Of a stretch of DNA of 64,000 bases, positions 1-13,140 are shown piece after piece. Origin of the DNA: Adineta ricciae (Eukaryota; Rotifera; Eurotatoria; Adinetida; Adinetidae). The number at the start of each line of letters is the position of its first letter. The first letter of the stretch is position 1. A program made the translations under genes and the position numbers. The notes beneath the pieces were generated by a model, which made no database searches, had not been told where the DNA came from, and saw only the letters and a list, made by a program, of their open reading frames with translations. The stretch covers positions 40,230 through 104,229 of the forward strand of contig CAJNOJ010000332.1 in the NCBI GenBank assembly GCA_905250025.1. The letters run 5' to 3'.

Positions 1-2586
1 TCTCCTACAACTGTTGTCTCCTAGACAAATGATATCTTTCGGCTCCGAACACGTTCCATTCACGTCCCGGTAATCCGATCGAACGATTTCAGTACAATTG
101 TTCACCATCGGTCCATTTATAACACTTAGATACGGTCTAATATCATTATTTGGACAACGAAGATGAAAACCAAGCATAGTTTCAACTGTATTCATTACAA
201 CAATTGTATTTTTTTCATCGTAACCTTGATAACAATCTTCTACATTATCACCGATTTGAGTATAATTAATACATGGAGTATATGTTGTAACATTCGATGG
301 ATTCGAGACTTCAGCTTTGTAACATCCGAGCTGATATTCAGTGTTACAAAGTGAAGAGAATGGTCGCGAAGCGTATTTTTTCTTACAATCCTCATGTCGA
401 GGATTCGATTTTAAGAGTCGTGCATTATGATCCGAGAAGTTTTTAATACCAATCATCGCTTCTTCATCCGATGCATCCGAACAATCCCACTCGCCATCAC
501 ACACCCAATCAATGTCAATACATTGTCCTGTTTGACATTGATACTGATCTTCCGAACAAATCCAGTGTTTACACGAAGAAGTCAGTTCATCCAGCTGATG
601 TGGTAAATGCCAAAACGTATCGCAATATAACCGAAAATGTACGAGCTCCGCTGTCATATCTTCCCGCTCATTAACAATCGATAAGTTATTAAATAGAGTG
701 GCTTGAGATGATTGTATAACATATTCCTTCAAACGAGCACAATCAGAAGTCGTTTTCTTCGAACATTTCGATATCTGTGAAAGTGATAATCCATTCCCAT
801 ACCATAATACATCATAATTGTTTGAACATTTATATCTATTTGTTCCTATCGAAGATAACATAAGACATTGATGTTCACTGTTAAAACATTGAAAACGATG
901 TTTTCCGACGTTTCCTGTGCAATAACTAACGTTGAAATATGTATTTTCGTCTTGTTCGTTAATACAATCATCATGACCATCATGAATTCGATATTGTGAA
1001 ATGCATTCACCTGTGTTCTGACACACTTCGGAATTCACTCGGTATGGACGCCCATTGAATGTGAGAGATTCATTCCAGCAGAATTCGTCGAATTTGAGAG
1101 GTGACGTAACGTTTCGAAATCCTGTATTCGAACTGTGGGCCATGCAGAGTGTATGATAAATGCGAGGATTCAGCAATCGGCCAATCCGATAATTTTCACG
1201 AATAGTCGTATGACTTTGAAAGTGATATCCTTGACATTTGAGACTTCCACTGAATTCCATTATTTTAACACGTCGATCAGTTGACAATTGACGATAGTCA
1301 TAATAGAAAGCTAAATTTGGATTAATTAACCCTGCCGGAGGATAAGGAACAAGTCCATCATTCGACAGACAAACATCCATCATCAATTCTGTACAATTAC
1401 GAGACTGACACGGACAATCAGCTTCAAAATTATCAGATAAAATACATCGTAATAAATATTCGCATATCTCCTCGGATGACAATCTTGATAAATTCATCAT
1501 ATTCCACGGCGGATATCGAGAATCATTGTAAGGTTGATCAATCAAACACAGTCCACTTTCGAGTGTCCAGGCAGGTCGAGATGTATTCACCTCACACATA
1601 TAATTTAAATGACGTTTATTGTAGCAACCAGGACTGTAATGCGAAAAGTCTGAATCAAATGCGATTCGAAATAGTCCTAAAATGCATTGTCCGTCTCCAC
1701 ATGAAAACCAATCGTGTTGACATATATGCTCATCACAGAGCATTGGATTAGGCGCGAAACGACATACATCTCCATTATAATCATCAAAAGGCATCTCATC
1801 GGTCCAATCCATACAATCATAGTCACCTAGAATGGCAATCGCTGTGAGAAAGTGATTTGAAAGTCAAAAATTACTCACCATCAAGCCAGAATTCCAGTGG
1901 AATACACATACCATTACCACACCGAAATTCATCATCTTCACATTCGTTGAATTCCAATTTGTCCCAATTCTCCTCATCAAGGCCATCCAAGCATCGTTGT
2001 TTACCATCGTTTATATCTCGCCAATCCAGACAAAGCTTATACCTGAACTGCAATTCAACGTATCATAGCAAAGAATTTTTCCGTATAGTTGAGTATAGCG
2101 TTGATCAACTTGTTTCGCCATATATTCAAATATAACTGTTTCAGCAAATGACAACTCTGCTATTGGCAATTCATATTCACAATGTTTACCGAATGTTCCC
2201 GGTTTGATACACTTGCAAATGAACAACACGTCACTGAGATTTGTTCGCATGAATGAATGATTATAGAATACATTTGCGTACATATCAACCATTTCAATAC
2301 TCGAATTCCAACGTAGTAAATCACTTGGATCTGTATGATTATCAAGTAAAGATCGAAAAGAATGTGCTTCACCTTCATTTTCACATTGGGCAGAATTTCG
2401 ATTGAGTCTTTGGGGAGCATCAGGGCGTTGACAAAACGGGATGTTCTGCCCGTCTTCCGATAGAAAATACAGACAATCGAATTTTTCATTTGGTTGACTA
2501 TAATCTGTGTTATACAAGATGATATTACAATGAACATCGCCGAAGTTCAATTTATAAAGAAGTAATAAGCTTATCCAGTTCCACAT
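1..2586 (-). CDS. LDL-receptor class A / EGF-like secreted or membrane protein (3' end beyond window)
   Basis: The gene reads leftward from ATG at 2586 and runs off the left edge. Residues 1-20 (MWNWISLLLLYKLNFGDVHC) look like a signal peptide. An EGF-like segment follows (2160-2230, CKCIKPGTFGKHCEYE), then several cysteine-rich LDLa modules ending in the typical acidic calcium-binding tail: CLDGLDEE near 1975, CMDWTDE near 1800 and CDGEWDCSDASDEE near 480. A 37-bp GT-AG intron (1842-1878) joins two LDLa halves in frame. Between about 2053 and 2011 the EGF part and the first LDLa part lie in different frames with no convincing intron, so this copy may carry a frameshift. By family, LDLa/EGF proteins are extracellular binding proteins or receptors; the ligand cannot be inferred. 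I see no transmembrane segment in the visible part. Confidence 0.8.
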
Positions 2587-3104
2587 TTGCTCGAACTTTT
2601 CACATTGACAGATAAACTATCACAAATATAGGCGTATTTATGTAATACATCTCGCTTTAGACTTGTTAGCCTACACTGTTGACAATAAAAACGATATACG
2701 TGTCAATCTTTTTATTAAAAGAATATATTTCAATACAATATCTTCGTAAACCTGTCATATAATGTTGAGCAGTTTATCTCAAAATAAATGATTCCTGTCA
2801 ATCGAGTTTGATTGAGTTCTGTAACAAATAATAAAAGGAGAAATACAATCAGGATTTGAAATCGGTCATGGAATAGTTATACTTTTGAAAGAGTTCTTAA
2901 GGTATATTTTTCAAGTCCGATTTGACACAATAACCAACACTCTTGATATCAAATCGATTTATCTTGCATAAATATCATCAAACTTTATAGACAAGAAAAG
3001 AAATGGTGATACAAATCAAAAAGAAAATAATTATTGATTCACAAGGTTTATCGTTAAGGAAAAACGATATGAAAATGATTAAAGTCTTGGCGAAAAAAGA
3101 AACG
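2587..3104. other. intergenic, no gene seen
   Basis: AT-rich spacer between the 5' end of the LDLa gene and the 3' end of the glycine-rich gene, both on the minus strand. It should hold the LDLa promoter and the neighbour's 3' UTR. I recognise no specific motif. Confidence 0.5.
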
Positions 3105-4011
3105 TCACCATAACTTGAGTGAAAAGCTTGATCCAAATAAGGAGACCTTAGTAGTACGGCCAATTTGAACACCCGTACCGAGAACTTCTACTCCAACACC
3201 CTCCTTTCCGATCTTCACACCGGTATCATCTGAAAGTAGTTTTAAGAGAATTGTTCAAAGAAATCGAGCAACTTACATCCCACACCCAAATTAGCAGTGA
3301 CAGGACCACCACGCAATTCTAAAGCACTCGCATTAGCTTTAAATCCAGCATCGAGACCCACGCCAGGTTCCCAAACCTTTCCACCTAACTCTGCCGTTCC
3401 AACCTTTGCACCTATCTAAAATAAAACAGAATTTCAATGATAACTGCTGACATTTATATAATAAGGTTACATCAATCGGACCAACTGCTATATTTGATGC
3501 CAATCCACAAGCTTCGTATCTAACCCCCACACCATCTATGGCACCCTCGAGTCTTCCCAAGTCATGAGCAGTACCAAAATTTTCATGCGGACAACCATGT
3601 GCTTGCCAAATAGAAATTCCTACTCGATCTTCCTCTTTGATGGTTCGTGGACCTGAAAAAAGATTAAAAAACAGAATCTGCAGAATTGTCATCAGTTCGC
3701 AGCTGATATTATCCAAAGTTCTCTTAAGTAAATCTTACCAGTCATCTCTGCGCCTACTTTGAATCCATTTCCATTTTCACATCGATCTACAAAGTCGGGA
3801 ATGTCCACATCAATGCCTTTTCCGTCTAAACTTGGATGAAGAGGTGTATTGAGTCTATCTGGAAGCATTTTTCGATGTATGCAATGAAAACAATCAGTCA
3901 GATTTTCTCACTATGAACTGCCCGGGCTCTTCGCATAAATCCATTGCCATTTCTTCCGCCATGAGCATTGGGCACAAAATGATTACCACCGTGGTTTTGT
4001 CGTTGTGCCAT
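3105..4011 (-). CDS. small glycine-rich repetitive protein, function unknown
   Basis: Five exons (4011-3912, 3858-3739, 3652-3471, 3415-3277, 3229-3105) join in frame through four GT-AG introns of 47-86 bp. They give a 221-residue protein starting MAQRQNHGGNHFVPNAHGG and ending SFSLKLW. The N-terminal 30 residues are rich in Asn, His, Gly and Arg. From about residue 60 on the protein is a run of alternating Gly and hydrophobic residues (GVGVRYEACGLASNIAVGP, GVEVLGTGVQIG), as expected of a repetitive beta-strand structure. There is no signal peptide or transmembrane segment. I do not recognise the family and propose no function. The gene model rests only on splice-consistent frames, but all five exons keep one compositional theme, which supports it. 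Confidence 0.65.
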
Positions 4012-5500
4012 TTGTAATGATTTTTCAAAAGCTATGAATCGTCGAATATCTACATAATTGATTTATTTGCGATCAGTATTTCATTATTCTATTAATAAAA
4101 ATTTTTGGCTCGTATTTAATAAATAAACGACAGGAGAAGAATAATTGGAAGCAAAGAAGCATTAACCATCATTTATGAAATTTTAAGATACTTCCATTAT
4201 AAAGTATATTAGACTGTAGACTGTTTGGTTTCTACCATGTTTCATCACAAGAACATGATGTGTGGTCTTCTTTTGTTTTCGTTCATCATGTTACTGTTTG
4301 TTTTCCCAATAAACACTCAAACATACAAAACCTACATGAAACATTTGCCTTCTTTGTCTAATTAGTTTTTATGTTTGTGCTACGAAACGAAAAGGTGGAG
4401 AATAATGTTGACTACATCACAAACGAAATTGAAGTACTCATGTGCGTATGTGTAGTAACGAAAAATGAGCAGAAGAATTAGTGAAAACTAAAATAAGTTC
4501 GGCATACAGTTTTACAAAATGTCACCGTCTATATCTCAAATTTCACGAAACTCAATGAAGTCCAGCCTAGTCTAACGTAAATTAGACTTACCCTTGAATA
4601 AGAGCTTGTGACGTCGATTTGAGGTCAGTTAACCTAAAAAGTATTTATTTTGTAGGAATGTTGTATTCCATGGAACCTGCGCTATTTATATTGGAATTGA
4701 AGCGCTGGGATTAAAACTACGTTTTTGAACGACATTCTTTGCGTCATGGCTTGGATATTTTCCGTAGATGACGAAATATATTTACAAATAAGTCTTATCT
4801 ATTCGACACTTGAAGCATTTTGGTCTCTTTCAAATAGATAGTTGATAACAAAAAAAGTTGATTCGACAATATGATGAGAATAGTAAGTACGATAGTTATC
4901 GTTTGGCTGTTTTATTGTTTTTTCTCATTTATTCGGCTGATAGAATTGACAGTAAGAAAGTTTGTTGCTCCCTTCCTGAATGTTATTGTTACAGGAATGT
5001 ACGTATACATGTCTGCACATCCTCCTCTTGGTCTTTTTCTGTTGATATCATGACACATTCTTTTTCGTATCATTTCGAATAAACAAGTTGAGTTTCGTCT
5101 ATTGAGCGAAGACAATCCTAATAGTTATTTTAGTTACAGACACATTCGGAATATACGAATAGGATTGTAACCACCCAAATCTTACAGTAAGTATAGATTT
5201 CATTCAATTATAACATCTACTATTATTCCGTAGATCTCGAAAACTATTGAAATGGTGAATGATGATTTTGTTCTCAATGATCCTCTGATATACAGGTGAA
5301 CGAAAAAATTATGAGGAATTTACAACAAGAACAGCAGTAAATCGATGATAAGTATTGTGCTTCAACGATATTTTCTCGTATTGAATGAATTCGTTAAATT
5401 CAATACGGAGAAGTACTGTTGAAAAGTAGGTATTTTAAAGTTCTGAAAACAAATCTATTTAATCCAAAAGATCACACGATTGATGAAGCAAAAATAGTTT
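4012..5500. other. intergenic, no gene seen
   Basis: About 1.5 kb between the glycine-rich gene and the first P450. Short open frames near 4858-5115 lie on both strands, have low-complexity hydrophobic composition and match nothing I recognise. No RNA gene or repeat is evident. Confidence 0.5.
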
Positions 5501-7706
5501 TTATTGTGATCGACGAGTTACACATAGCCAGATACCTTCTTTCGGAGCCAATGTTTTCAATTTGTTGAGTTTTAGCGGAACCTATAATTAACAACTAAGA
5601 CTAATATGAAAAAATAGAAAATGATCTCGTTACCTGTGTTTTCTCACATCGTTGAATTTCAACGACACGCAGTGCTTTCGCTATTGCAAGTTTCGCTTCC
5701 AATAAGGCAAACCGCATGCCAATACAGTTCCTATACATAATCTTTTGTTTTTTTTCAAACGAGAAAAATGTTCTGTAACTCACCGAGGACCATCACCAAA
5801 TGGAAGATAAGTCAGAGGATCCCGCTTAGATCTCTCATTGACAGAAAATCTATCCAAATGATTAAAGCTCATTATTAATCCATCCTTAGATAGAAACGTA
5901 CCTTTCAGGCATGAACTTTTCTGGATCAGGATAAACCGTTGGATCATGATGAATTGCATAAACTGGAATATTGATAAGAGTATCCTTCAATACTTGATAA
6001 TCACCTAGTTTATAATCAGCGCCAGCAACACGATCAAATCTATGCAAATTATGCATGAGTAAACCCGGAATAACTCGTAGTCAATTCAACTGACCTAATA
6101 ACTGGTGGGTACATACGAAGTGTTTCACTAACCGCCATGTCCAAATAGTGTAGTTCATTCAACTTTTCATACGTAATCTCATTCTAAATACAAATAACAT
6201 TTACAACAAACGTTTCCTGTTCTAAACTCAACATACGTCGCCAATCTCTTGTTGAATTTCATTGTAAACTCGTTCTTGAACTTCTGGTTCTGTCGCCATG
6301 ACATAGAAGAAGAATGACATCAGTATACTTGTGGTTTCATATCCAGCAAGTAAAAAGATCAGTGCTTGCCCGAGGATTTCTTTATCATTCAAAGCTACAA
6401 AACAATATTCTAGATTAATACTCTAATAAAGAAGAATATTTGACTTTTTGTCAATGTGCCCGCTTGTTGTTCGTTATGTTCCATTTCCTCTTCATGATCA
6501 ACCATAATTTGAATGAAATCGTTCCGTCGTTCAACATGTTGTCGGCGACGATCTAATATTTGATTCAATAATCGAGTTAAATAGTCCACCGTGTCTTTTG
6601 GCAATATCGAATAACCTTTTGCACCCAAATACCGAGCGAAACGTGGCGAAATCACTGGTCATCAATAGTGAACAAAACATATGGATATTCAAGAAGTCAG
6701 CTTACAGAAAATGATGACCATGAGATTAGCTAAACTCAATCCAAAGATTTGTTTGAGATGTTTAACCAGAGCTCCATTTTCGTTTTGTAAGGAATTGATT
6801 TCAACGCCGAATAAACACGAGCCAATCGAGTCAAGTGTGAATTCTTGTGTAAGCCTAAAAGAAATTTATTGATATGTTTGATAAAGATCGTTTTCTATTC
6901 AACTTACTCTTTGATGTTAAACATTTCTTGTTTATCGGCCAAATCAAGCAAACGTGTATTGTACATATCACTCACTTCACTCATTAGGCCGTACATCTAC
7001 GAAAAAAGGTGTACAAATCAAGAATAGTACGGAGACAGGTTAATTACTGCTTTGAGTTTCGCTGATGAGAATGTTGGTGAAACAATAGCGCGCGCGTTTT
7101 TCCAATGTTCATCTTTCAATTGGGTAAGACCATGATCGAACGGGCCCAGAACGCCTTCAACGGACTAACGTAGAAAAGAAAACTTTGAGCATAGTCAATG
7201 TCTGAATGTTTTATCAACTACTGACTCGTCGATTCATGAACACATGAGAATCTTTGATCAGAACTTTACGAAGAAGTTCTGGATCACTTAACAATATCGT
7301 ATACTTTGGTCCTTCGTATATCCTATAAGAAAACAGCTTTGTGTCATTGCAATCATTTTCACCTACCCAACGAGTTTGCCATATTTTCGAACGAGATCCA
7401 TGTCGTGCTGATACAAACCCTTTGAAGGAATTATACATTGATGACAGTTGTTTGAGAAAAATAACACAGTATTAATGCAATACCTTAAAGATAATGTGAA
7501 AAAGTTCACCGAATAGCGGTATGGGTGTTGGAGCAGGTATTCCGAATCGACGACTGGCATTATTTTTCAAGAAATAATATCTAAATCAGAAAAACATTAG
7601 AGACAATCAATAAACAGAGCAACATTTACATATAATATACTAGAGTAGATATGAAGATCACAACTAGGGTTAGTGTAATAGAACCACCGATAAGAAAATA
7701 CGCCAT
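5501..7706 (-). CDS. cytochrome P450, CYP3-clan-like, tandem copy 1
   Basis: Multi-exon monooxygenase gene with ATG at 7706 and stop TAA at 5501-5503. The N-terminus [18 protein letters not shown] is a signal anchor, as in microsomal P450s, followed by a proline-rich hinge ([16 protein letters not shown]). The I-helix oxygen-binding motif is AGYETTS (about 6340), the ETLR (ExxR) helix lies near 6110, and the haem loop [15 protein letters not shown] is split by an intron at about 5740-5785 and supplies the Cys thiolate ligand. The C-terminus is GIWLCVTRRSQ. The haem loop and AGYETT form are typical of the CYP3 clan (CYP3A/CYP6-like): ER-bound, NADPH-reductase-dependent oxidation of xenobiotics or lipids. 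The N-terminus is closest to copy 4. Frames look intact; the substrate is unknown. Confidence 0.9.
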
Positions 7707-7941
7707 AGATGATGTTTATATCAATGCGAAATATGAAAAGAAACTAAATACGATGCGAACGATTGACTCATCATGGGACAAAAATAGAGATGGAGAACAT
7801 ATCGACCATATCGACGAATGTCCGTCGATACGATTGAATGATGTCGCTGAGAAAAAAAATTTCGAAGACTTTTTTTTAATCTAACACAAACTAAAATATT
7901 TCGTATTCACAAAAAAATGTTTATTGTATGTGTACGTTGCA

Positions 7942-10185
7942 TCAGACGCGACGCACAGCACGAATCCAGATAGCATTTTTACTTGATAGAGTCGATGATC
8001 GATTCAATTGGATCGGAATCTAAGCATGACACAGATTCGATGTAAAGTCAGAAAAATGTACAAAAACCTACTTCCGTTTTCTCGCATTGTTGGATTTGTA
8101 CTGCGCGCAATGCTTTCACAATTCCAAGTTTAACTTCAAGCAGCGCAAATCGCATCCCGAGACAATTTCTAAAATCGAAAATCGACATCTACTCTCTATG
8201 CAGAAATGAAGATCACTGTCGTACCGTGGTCCATCGCCAAATGGAAGATAACTCATTGCATCTCGTTTGCCTTTCTCTTCAGTTGAAAATCTAAACAAAG
8301 TATTCGAGTTTATTGTCGAACTCATCTCAGTACATATACTACCTCTCGGGAATGAACTTTTCTGGCTCCGGCCATACTTGTGGATCGTGATGAATAGGAT
8401 ACACAGGTACACTAATGACTATTCCTTTTGGTATGCGATAATCGCCCAGTTGATAGTCAGTCGATGCAACACGCTCGAATCTAAAGGACTTTCAAATATA
8501 TCGAAAAGAGAAACGTATCAGACGAATTCACCTGAATATTGGTGGATACATTCGAAGTGTTTCACTGATGACCATATCCAAATAGTGAAGTTCACTCAAC
8601 TTCTCATAAGTTACTTCATTCTAAACAAAACTCTCCTATACACATTATTCGCTCCACGATATGTTCTACTGACATTTGCAATAACTTGTTGAATCTCGTC
8701 ATAGACTTTTTCTTGAATATGTGGCTGAGTGGCCATGACATAGAAGAAGAACGACATTAGCACACTGGTCGTTTCATAGCCAGCGAACAGAAATGCAAAT
8801 GTTTGACCAAGTATTTCTTTGTCATTCAAGGCTAAAACTGACAAATCAAACAAATATCTGCGCATTGTTTCTTCATACTTTTCTTCGTTGTTTTCCTCTG
8901 ATGTTCTTCTGCATGTTGATCTTCGGTTTCGTTTTTGACGTCTTCCTCATGATCGATCATCATTTGAATAAAATCATTTCGTCGCTCAACACGTTGTCGC
9001 CGACGGTCCAGGATTTGATTGAGGATATTTGTTGTATATTCGACAGAATCTCGTGGTAGAATCGAAAAGCCTTTTTCTCCCAAGAATTTTGCCAACCGCG
9101 GCGATATAACTAGTTTCATAAGAAACATTGTGCACAGTTCAATTACCATTCATGTTACTTACATAATACTATGAGAAATAGATTTGCCAGACTAAAGGCG
9201 AAGAACTTTTTCAAATATTTAATCAACACGACATTTTCATTGCTCAACGAATTTGTTTCAACGCCAAACAAACATGTTGTAATATTATCCAATGTGAATT
9301 CACCATTCAATCTACGATATCTTAGTCATGATTACAATCAACAACAGATTGACCTACTGTTTGATGTCGAATGTTTCTTGTTTATCAGCATATTCAAGGA
9401 GACGTTTTTTGTAGATTTCGCTGACCTCATTCATCAGTCCAAATATCTGTGAAGAAGAAAGCTGTGAAAGTTAGAGAGAGAAGAGCAAAAGTGAAGTGTG
9501 CACCGATTTAAGTTTGGCAGTGGAGAACGCCGGTGAGATAATAGATCGTACACTTTTCCAATGTTCATCTTTTAAAGCTATCAAGCTATGTTCCAAAATT
9601 CCTGCTGCACCGTCGAATGGCTAAAAACAACATAGATAAAAAATGCACATCTCTTCAAAAGATCATTCAGAAGAACTTACCCGTCGGTTCATAAAGGTAT
9701 GTGAATCTTTGATGAGAACCTTTCGAAGGAGATCCGGATCGGACAAGAGAACAACAGGAGCGTTGCCCTCGTAAACACTACAATATTATTCATCCATTTT
9801 TGATAATATGAAAGTGGGTCGATTTCTATTTACCCGATAATTTTGCCATACTTTCCAACAAGATCAAGGTCATTTGCATACATTCCCTGAATGAATCAAG
9901 CGATTTGAATTAGTAGATGAAGGGATGTGTTAGATATAATATAAAATACTTTTTTCATGGCATTATACAGTTCGCCCAATACAGGAATAGGTGGTGGACT
10001 TGGCATTCCAAGTCGACGAAAGATATTATTTGTGCGCAAATTATACCTGAAATTCAATGTTTATGAGCTTATAGCGGAAAAATTAGATCTATTTAACGCG
10101 ATACTTACACATAATAGACGAAAATAAGAGTAAATATAACCAACAAGGTTAATGATAATGAATTAAAAATAAAAAAGTAGGTCAT
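7942..10185 (-). CDS. cytochrome P450, CYP3-clan-like, tandem copy 2
   Basis: Second P450 of the array, ATG at 10185 ([18 protein letters not shown] signal anchor), stop TGA at 7942-7944 after IWIRAVRRV. The I-helix motif is [19 protein letters not shown] (about 8740), ETLR is near 8555, and the haem loop is [16 protein letters not shown] with the intron at about 8171-8225. An acidic linker ([13 protein letters not shown]) precedes the I helix. Exon layout matches copy 1. Three stretches (about 8221-8481, 8551-8790 and 9271-9419) are nearly identical to copy 3, introns included, while the rest differs clearly, so gene conversion with copy 3 is likely. Product: ER-bound monooxygenase of unknown substrate. 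Confidence 0.9.
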
Positions 10186-10552
10186 TTTTAGTACGGAATA
10201 AGAGTTCTCATACAAAAACAGCTTGTTTTTTTGGAGAGTATTTTCTGTTTATGCGTTATATTTATCAATGATTCATTTGGTATTTAGGCATCCAGTATGT
10301 TTTCTTTCCTCTCGCGATACTTGTTGACATTTCCGTCCTTCTCCTCTTTCTATACCCCTTCTAAACCAACCATGTGCAATTCGATGACATATTTACAAAT
10401 TCACATATGTCACATCTACAGTGTGTGTCTGATAATATACTTCTAAGCAAAATGGTATTCTTATGCTTATTTATAGTAAAATGAAAGTGTAATGAATATA
10501 GTAGTTTTTCGTAAACGAGATTGCAGGTCTCTGATAGGATTTTCATCTGTTG
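10186..10552. other. spacer between P450 copies 2 and 3
   Basis: About 370 bp of AT-rich DNA separating the start of copy 2 from the stop of copy 3. It should contain the copy 2 promoter. No element is recognised. Confidence 0.5.
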
Positions 10553-12768
10553 TTATCGTCGTACAGCACGAATTATAACACAATTTTTGGGCGATAGAGT
10601 TGTTGTTTGACCCAATTGAACTGGAATCTAGAAATTAAATACTTATTTCATATAAGAAACTAAAATTTCGACGACATACTTCAGTCTTCTCACATCGTCC
10701 GATTTCCACTACGCGCAGTGCTTTCACTATTCCCAGTTTTGTTTCGAGTAACGCAAATCGCATGCCAACACAATTTCTACAATTACAAATCGAAACAACT
10801 TCTACGCATGAACAAAATCCATTCTCGTACCGTGGTCCATCGCCAAATGGAAGATAACTCATTGCATCTCGTTTGCCTTTCTCTTCAGTTGAAAATCTAA
10901 ACAAAGTATTCGAGTTTATTGTCGAACTCATCTCAGTACATATACTACCTCTCGGGAATGAACTTCTCTGGCTCCGGCCATACTTGTGGATCGTGATGAA
11001 TAGGATACACAGGTACACTAATGACTATTCCTTTTGGTATGCGATAATCACCCAGCTGATAGTCAGTTGATGCAACACGCTCGAATCTTCCAGAATTACA
11101 AGTCGATTGGTAGAGAAAAGTTTTGAGTATTATTACCTAGTAAATGGCGGATACATTCGAAGTGTTTCACTGATGACCATATCCAAATAGTGAAGTTCAC
11201 TCAACTTCTCATAAGTTACTTCGTTCTAAACAAAACTCTCCTATACACATTATTCTCTCCACGATATGTTCTACTGACATTTGGAATAACTTGTTGAATC
11301 TCATCATAGACTTTTTCTTGAATTTGTGGATGAGTGGCCATGACATAGAAGAAGAATGACATTAACACACTGGTCGTTTCATAGCCAGCAACGAGAAATA
11401 CAGCTGCTTGGCCGAGAATCTCATTGTTCGACAAACCTGAAATCAAATTATGAAATCGAATGAGGTTCACTTTGACAAGTTACTTTTCTTATTAGTTTCA
11501 AACTGTTGTTCTTCATGTTTTACTTGTTCTTCACGATCAATTAACAACTGAATAAAGTCATTTCGTCGTTCAAGATGTTGTCGACGTCGATCGAGTATTT
11601 GGTTCATCAAGTTTGTCAGGTACCTTATTGTATCTCTGGGTATAACCGAATAGCCGTTGTTACCCAAACGACGGGCTAATCGTGGTGAAATAACTATTTG
11701 GTTCAAGAAAGACACGATGAAGTGCGCAAATTTCAGTACTTGAAAGATGTCACTCACAAAAGATTAGAAGGAATAGATTTGCAAGGCTGAATGAAAAGAA
11801 TTTCTTTAGATGATCAATGAGTGCCCCGTTTTCCTCTTCTAATGAATTTGTCTGAACACCAAATAAACATGTTGTAATATTATCCAATGTGAATTCACCA
11901 TTCAATCTACGATATCTTAGTCATGATTACAATCAACAACAGATTGACCTACTGTTTGATGTCGAATGTTTCTTGTTTATCAGCATATTCAAGGAGACGT
12001 TTTTTGTAGATTTCACTGACCTCATTCATCAGTCCAAACATCTGTGAAGAATAAAAGCTGTGAAAGTTAGAGAGAGAGAGAAGAGCAAAAGTGAAGTGTG
12101 CACCGATTTAAGTTTGGCAGTGGAGAACGTCGGTGAAACAATAGATCGGGCATTTTTCCAATGTTCATCTTTTAGCGATGTCAAGCCATGTTCCAGTATA
12201 CCTCCGGCGCCATCCAAGGTCTAAAAGATGTACCGATAAAAACTTCGAAAGGAATCGCCGAATGAAGCTCACTCGCCGGTTCATAAACACATGAGAATCT
12301 TTGATGAGAACCTTTCGAAGGAGATCCGGATCGGACAAGAGAATAACTGGAACAGTGCCTTCGTGGATACTATGAAAATATTCATCCAAATTTCTTTGAA
12401 GATGAGTTAACCTCTATCTACCCAATAACTTTTCCGTACTTTCGAACAAGATCGACATCGTTAGCATACATTCCCTGAGTGAATCAAGAACACGAAGTAT
12501 GTGAAGGTGTATTAGACATGACGTGATATACCTTTCTAATGGCATTATACATTTCACCCAGTACAGGAATGGGTGGTGGACTTGGCATTCCAAGCCGGCG
12601 AAAGATATTATTTGTGCGCAAATCATAACTAAAATTGTATTGATTAAAAACTAATGTGGAGACAGATCAATCTGACGAACATGTTACTTACACATAGTAG
12701 GCAAGGACAAGAATAAATACAACGAATAGTGTCAATGAGAATGAATTACAAAGAATGAAAGAAATCAT
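10553..12768 (-). CDS. cytochrome P450, CYP3-clan-like, tandem copy 3
   Basis: Third P450, ATG at 12768 ([20 protein letters not shown] signal anchor), stop TAA at 10553-10555 after VIIRAVRR. Motifs in order are [14 protein letters not shown] (substrate-recognition region after the B helix, about 12290), [13 protein letters not shown] (C helix, about 12145), the I-helix [19 protein letters not shown] (about 11350) and the haem loop [19 protein letters not shown] with the intron near 10778-10830. It is the closest paralogue of copy 2 and shares tracts with it that look converted. The last residues before the C-terminal exon ([12 protein letters not shown]) resemble copy 1 (RVVEIQRCEKTQ) more than copy 2 ([12 protein letters not shown]), so the gene is a mosaic. 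Substrate unknown. Confidence 0.9.
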
Positions 12769-13140
12769 TGTTGTGATAATTGCTGGCCGTAATTGTATTA
12801 GGTATCTAAGTTTTAGCTAAAGATTCTATAGATATATACATACCGCTTGCTCACTATTGATCTACTTTTCCTCTAGAATACTAATACCCGATGCCTCTTT
12901 GACTATTCCATATAAGGATATTTGTTGATTTCTGTTACCTTATAAGGCAAATACATGTGATTGGATGACATTTGTACGAACGTTTTTTTGAAGCGACTTG
13001 AAAAATCGTCGCTTACAATGTAATAAAGTCACTTTTAGATATTCGCTCTACTGACATCGAAATAAGTCGTTGTTTTCCACTGATATTTAATGGATAAAAG
13101 CAAAATATAGTAATAAAAACGAGTCTATTATCCATTGGAT
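12769..13140. other. spacer between P450 copies 3 and 4
   Basis: About 370 bp, AT-rich, similar in size to the spacer between copies 2 and 3, which fits unit-wise tandem duplication. It should hold the copy 3 promoter. No element is recognised. Confidence 0.5.

Noticed and set aside
163..2135. Plus-strand frames opposite the LDLa gene
   Set aside because: They are antisense to cysteine-rich LDLa coding sequence and have no domain of their own.
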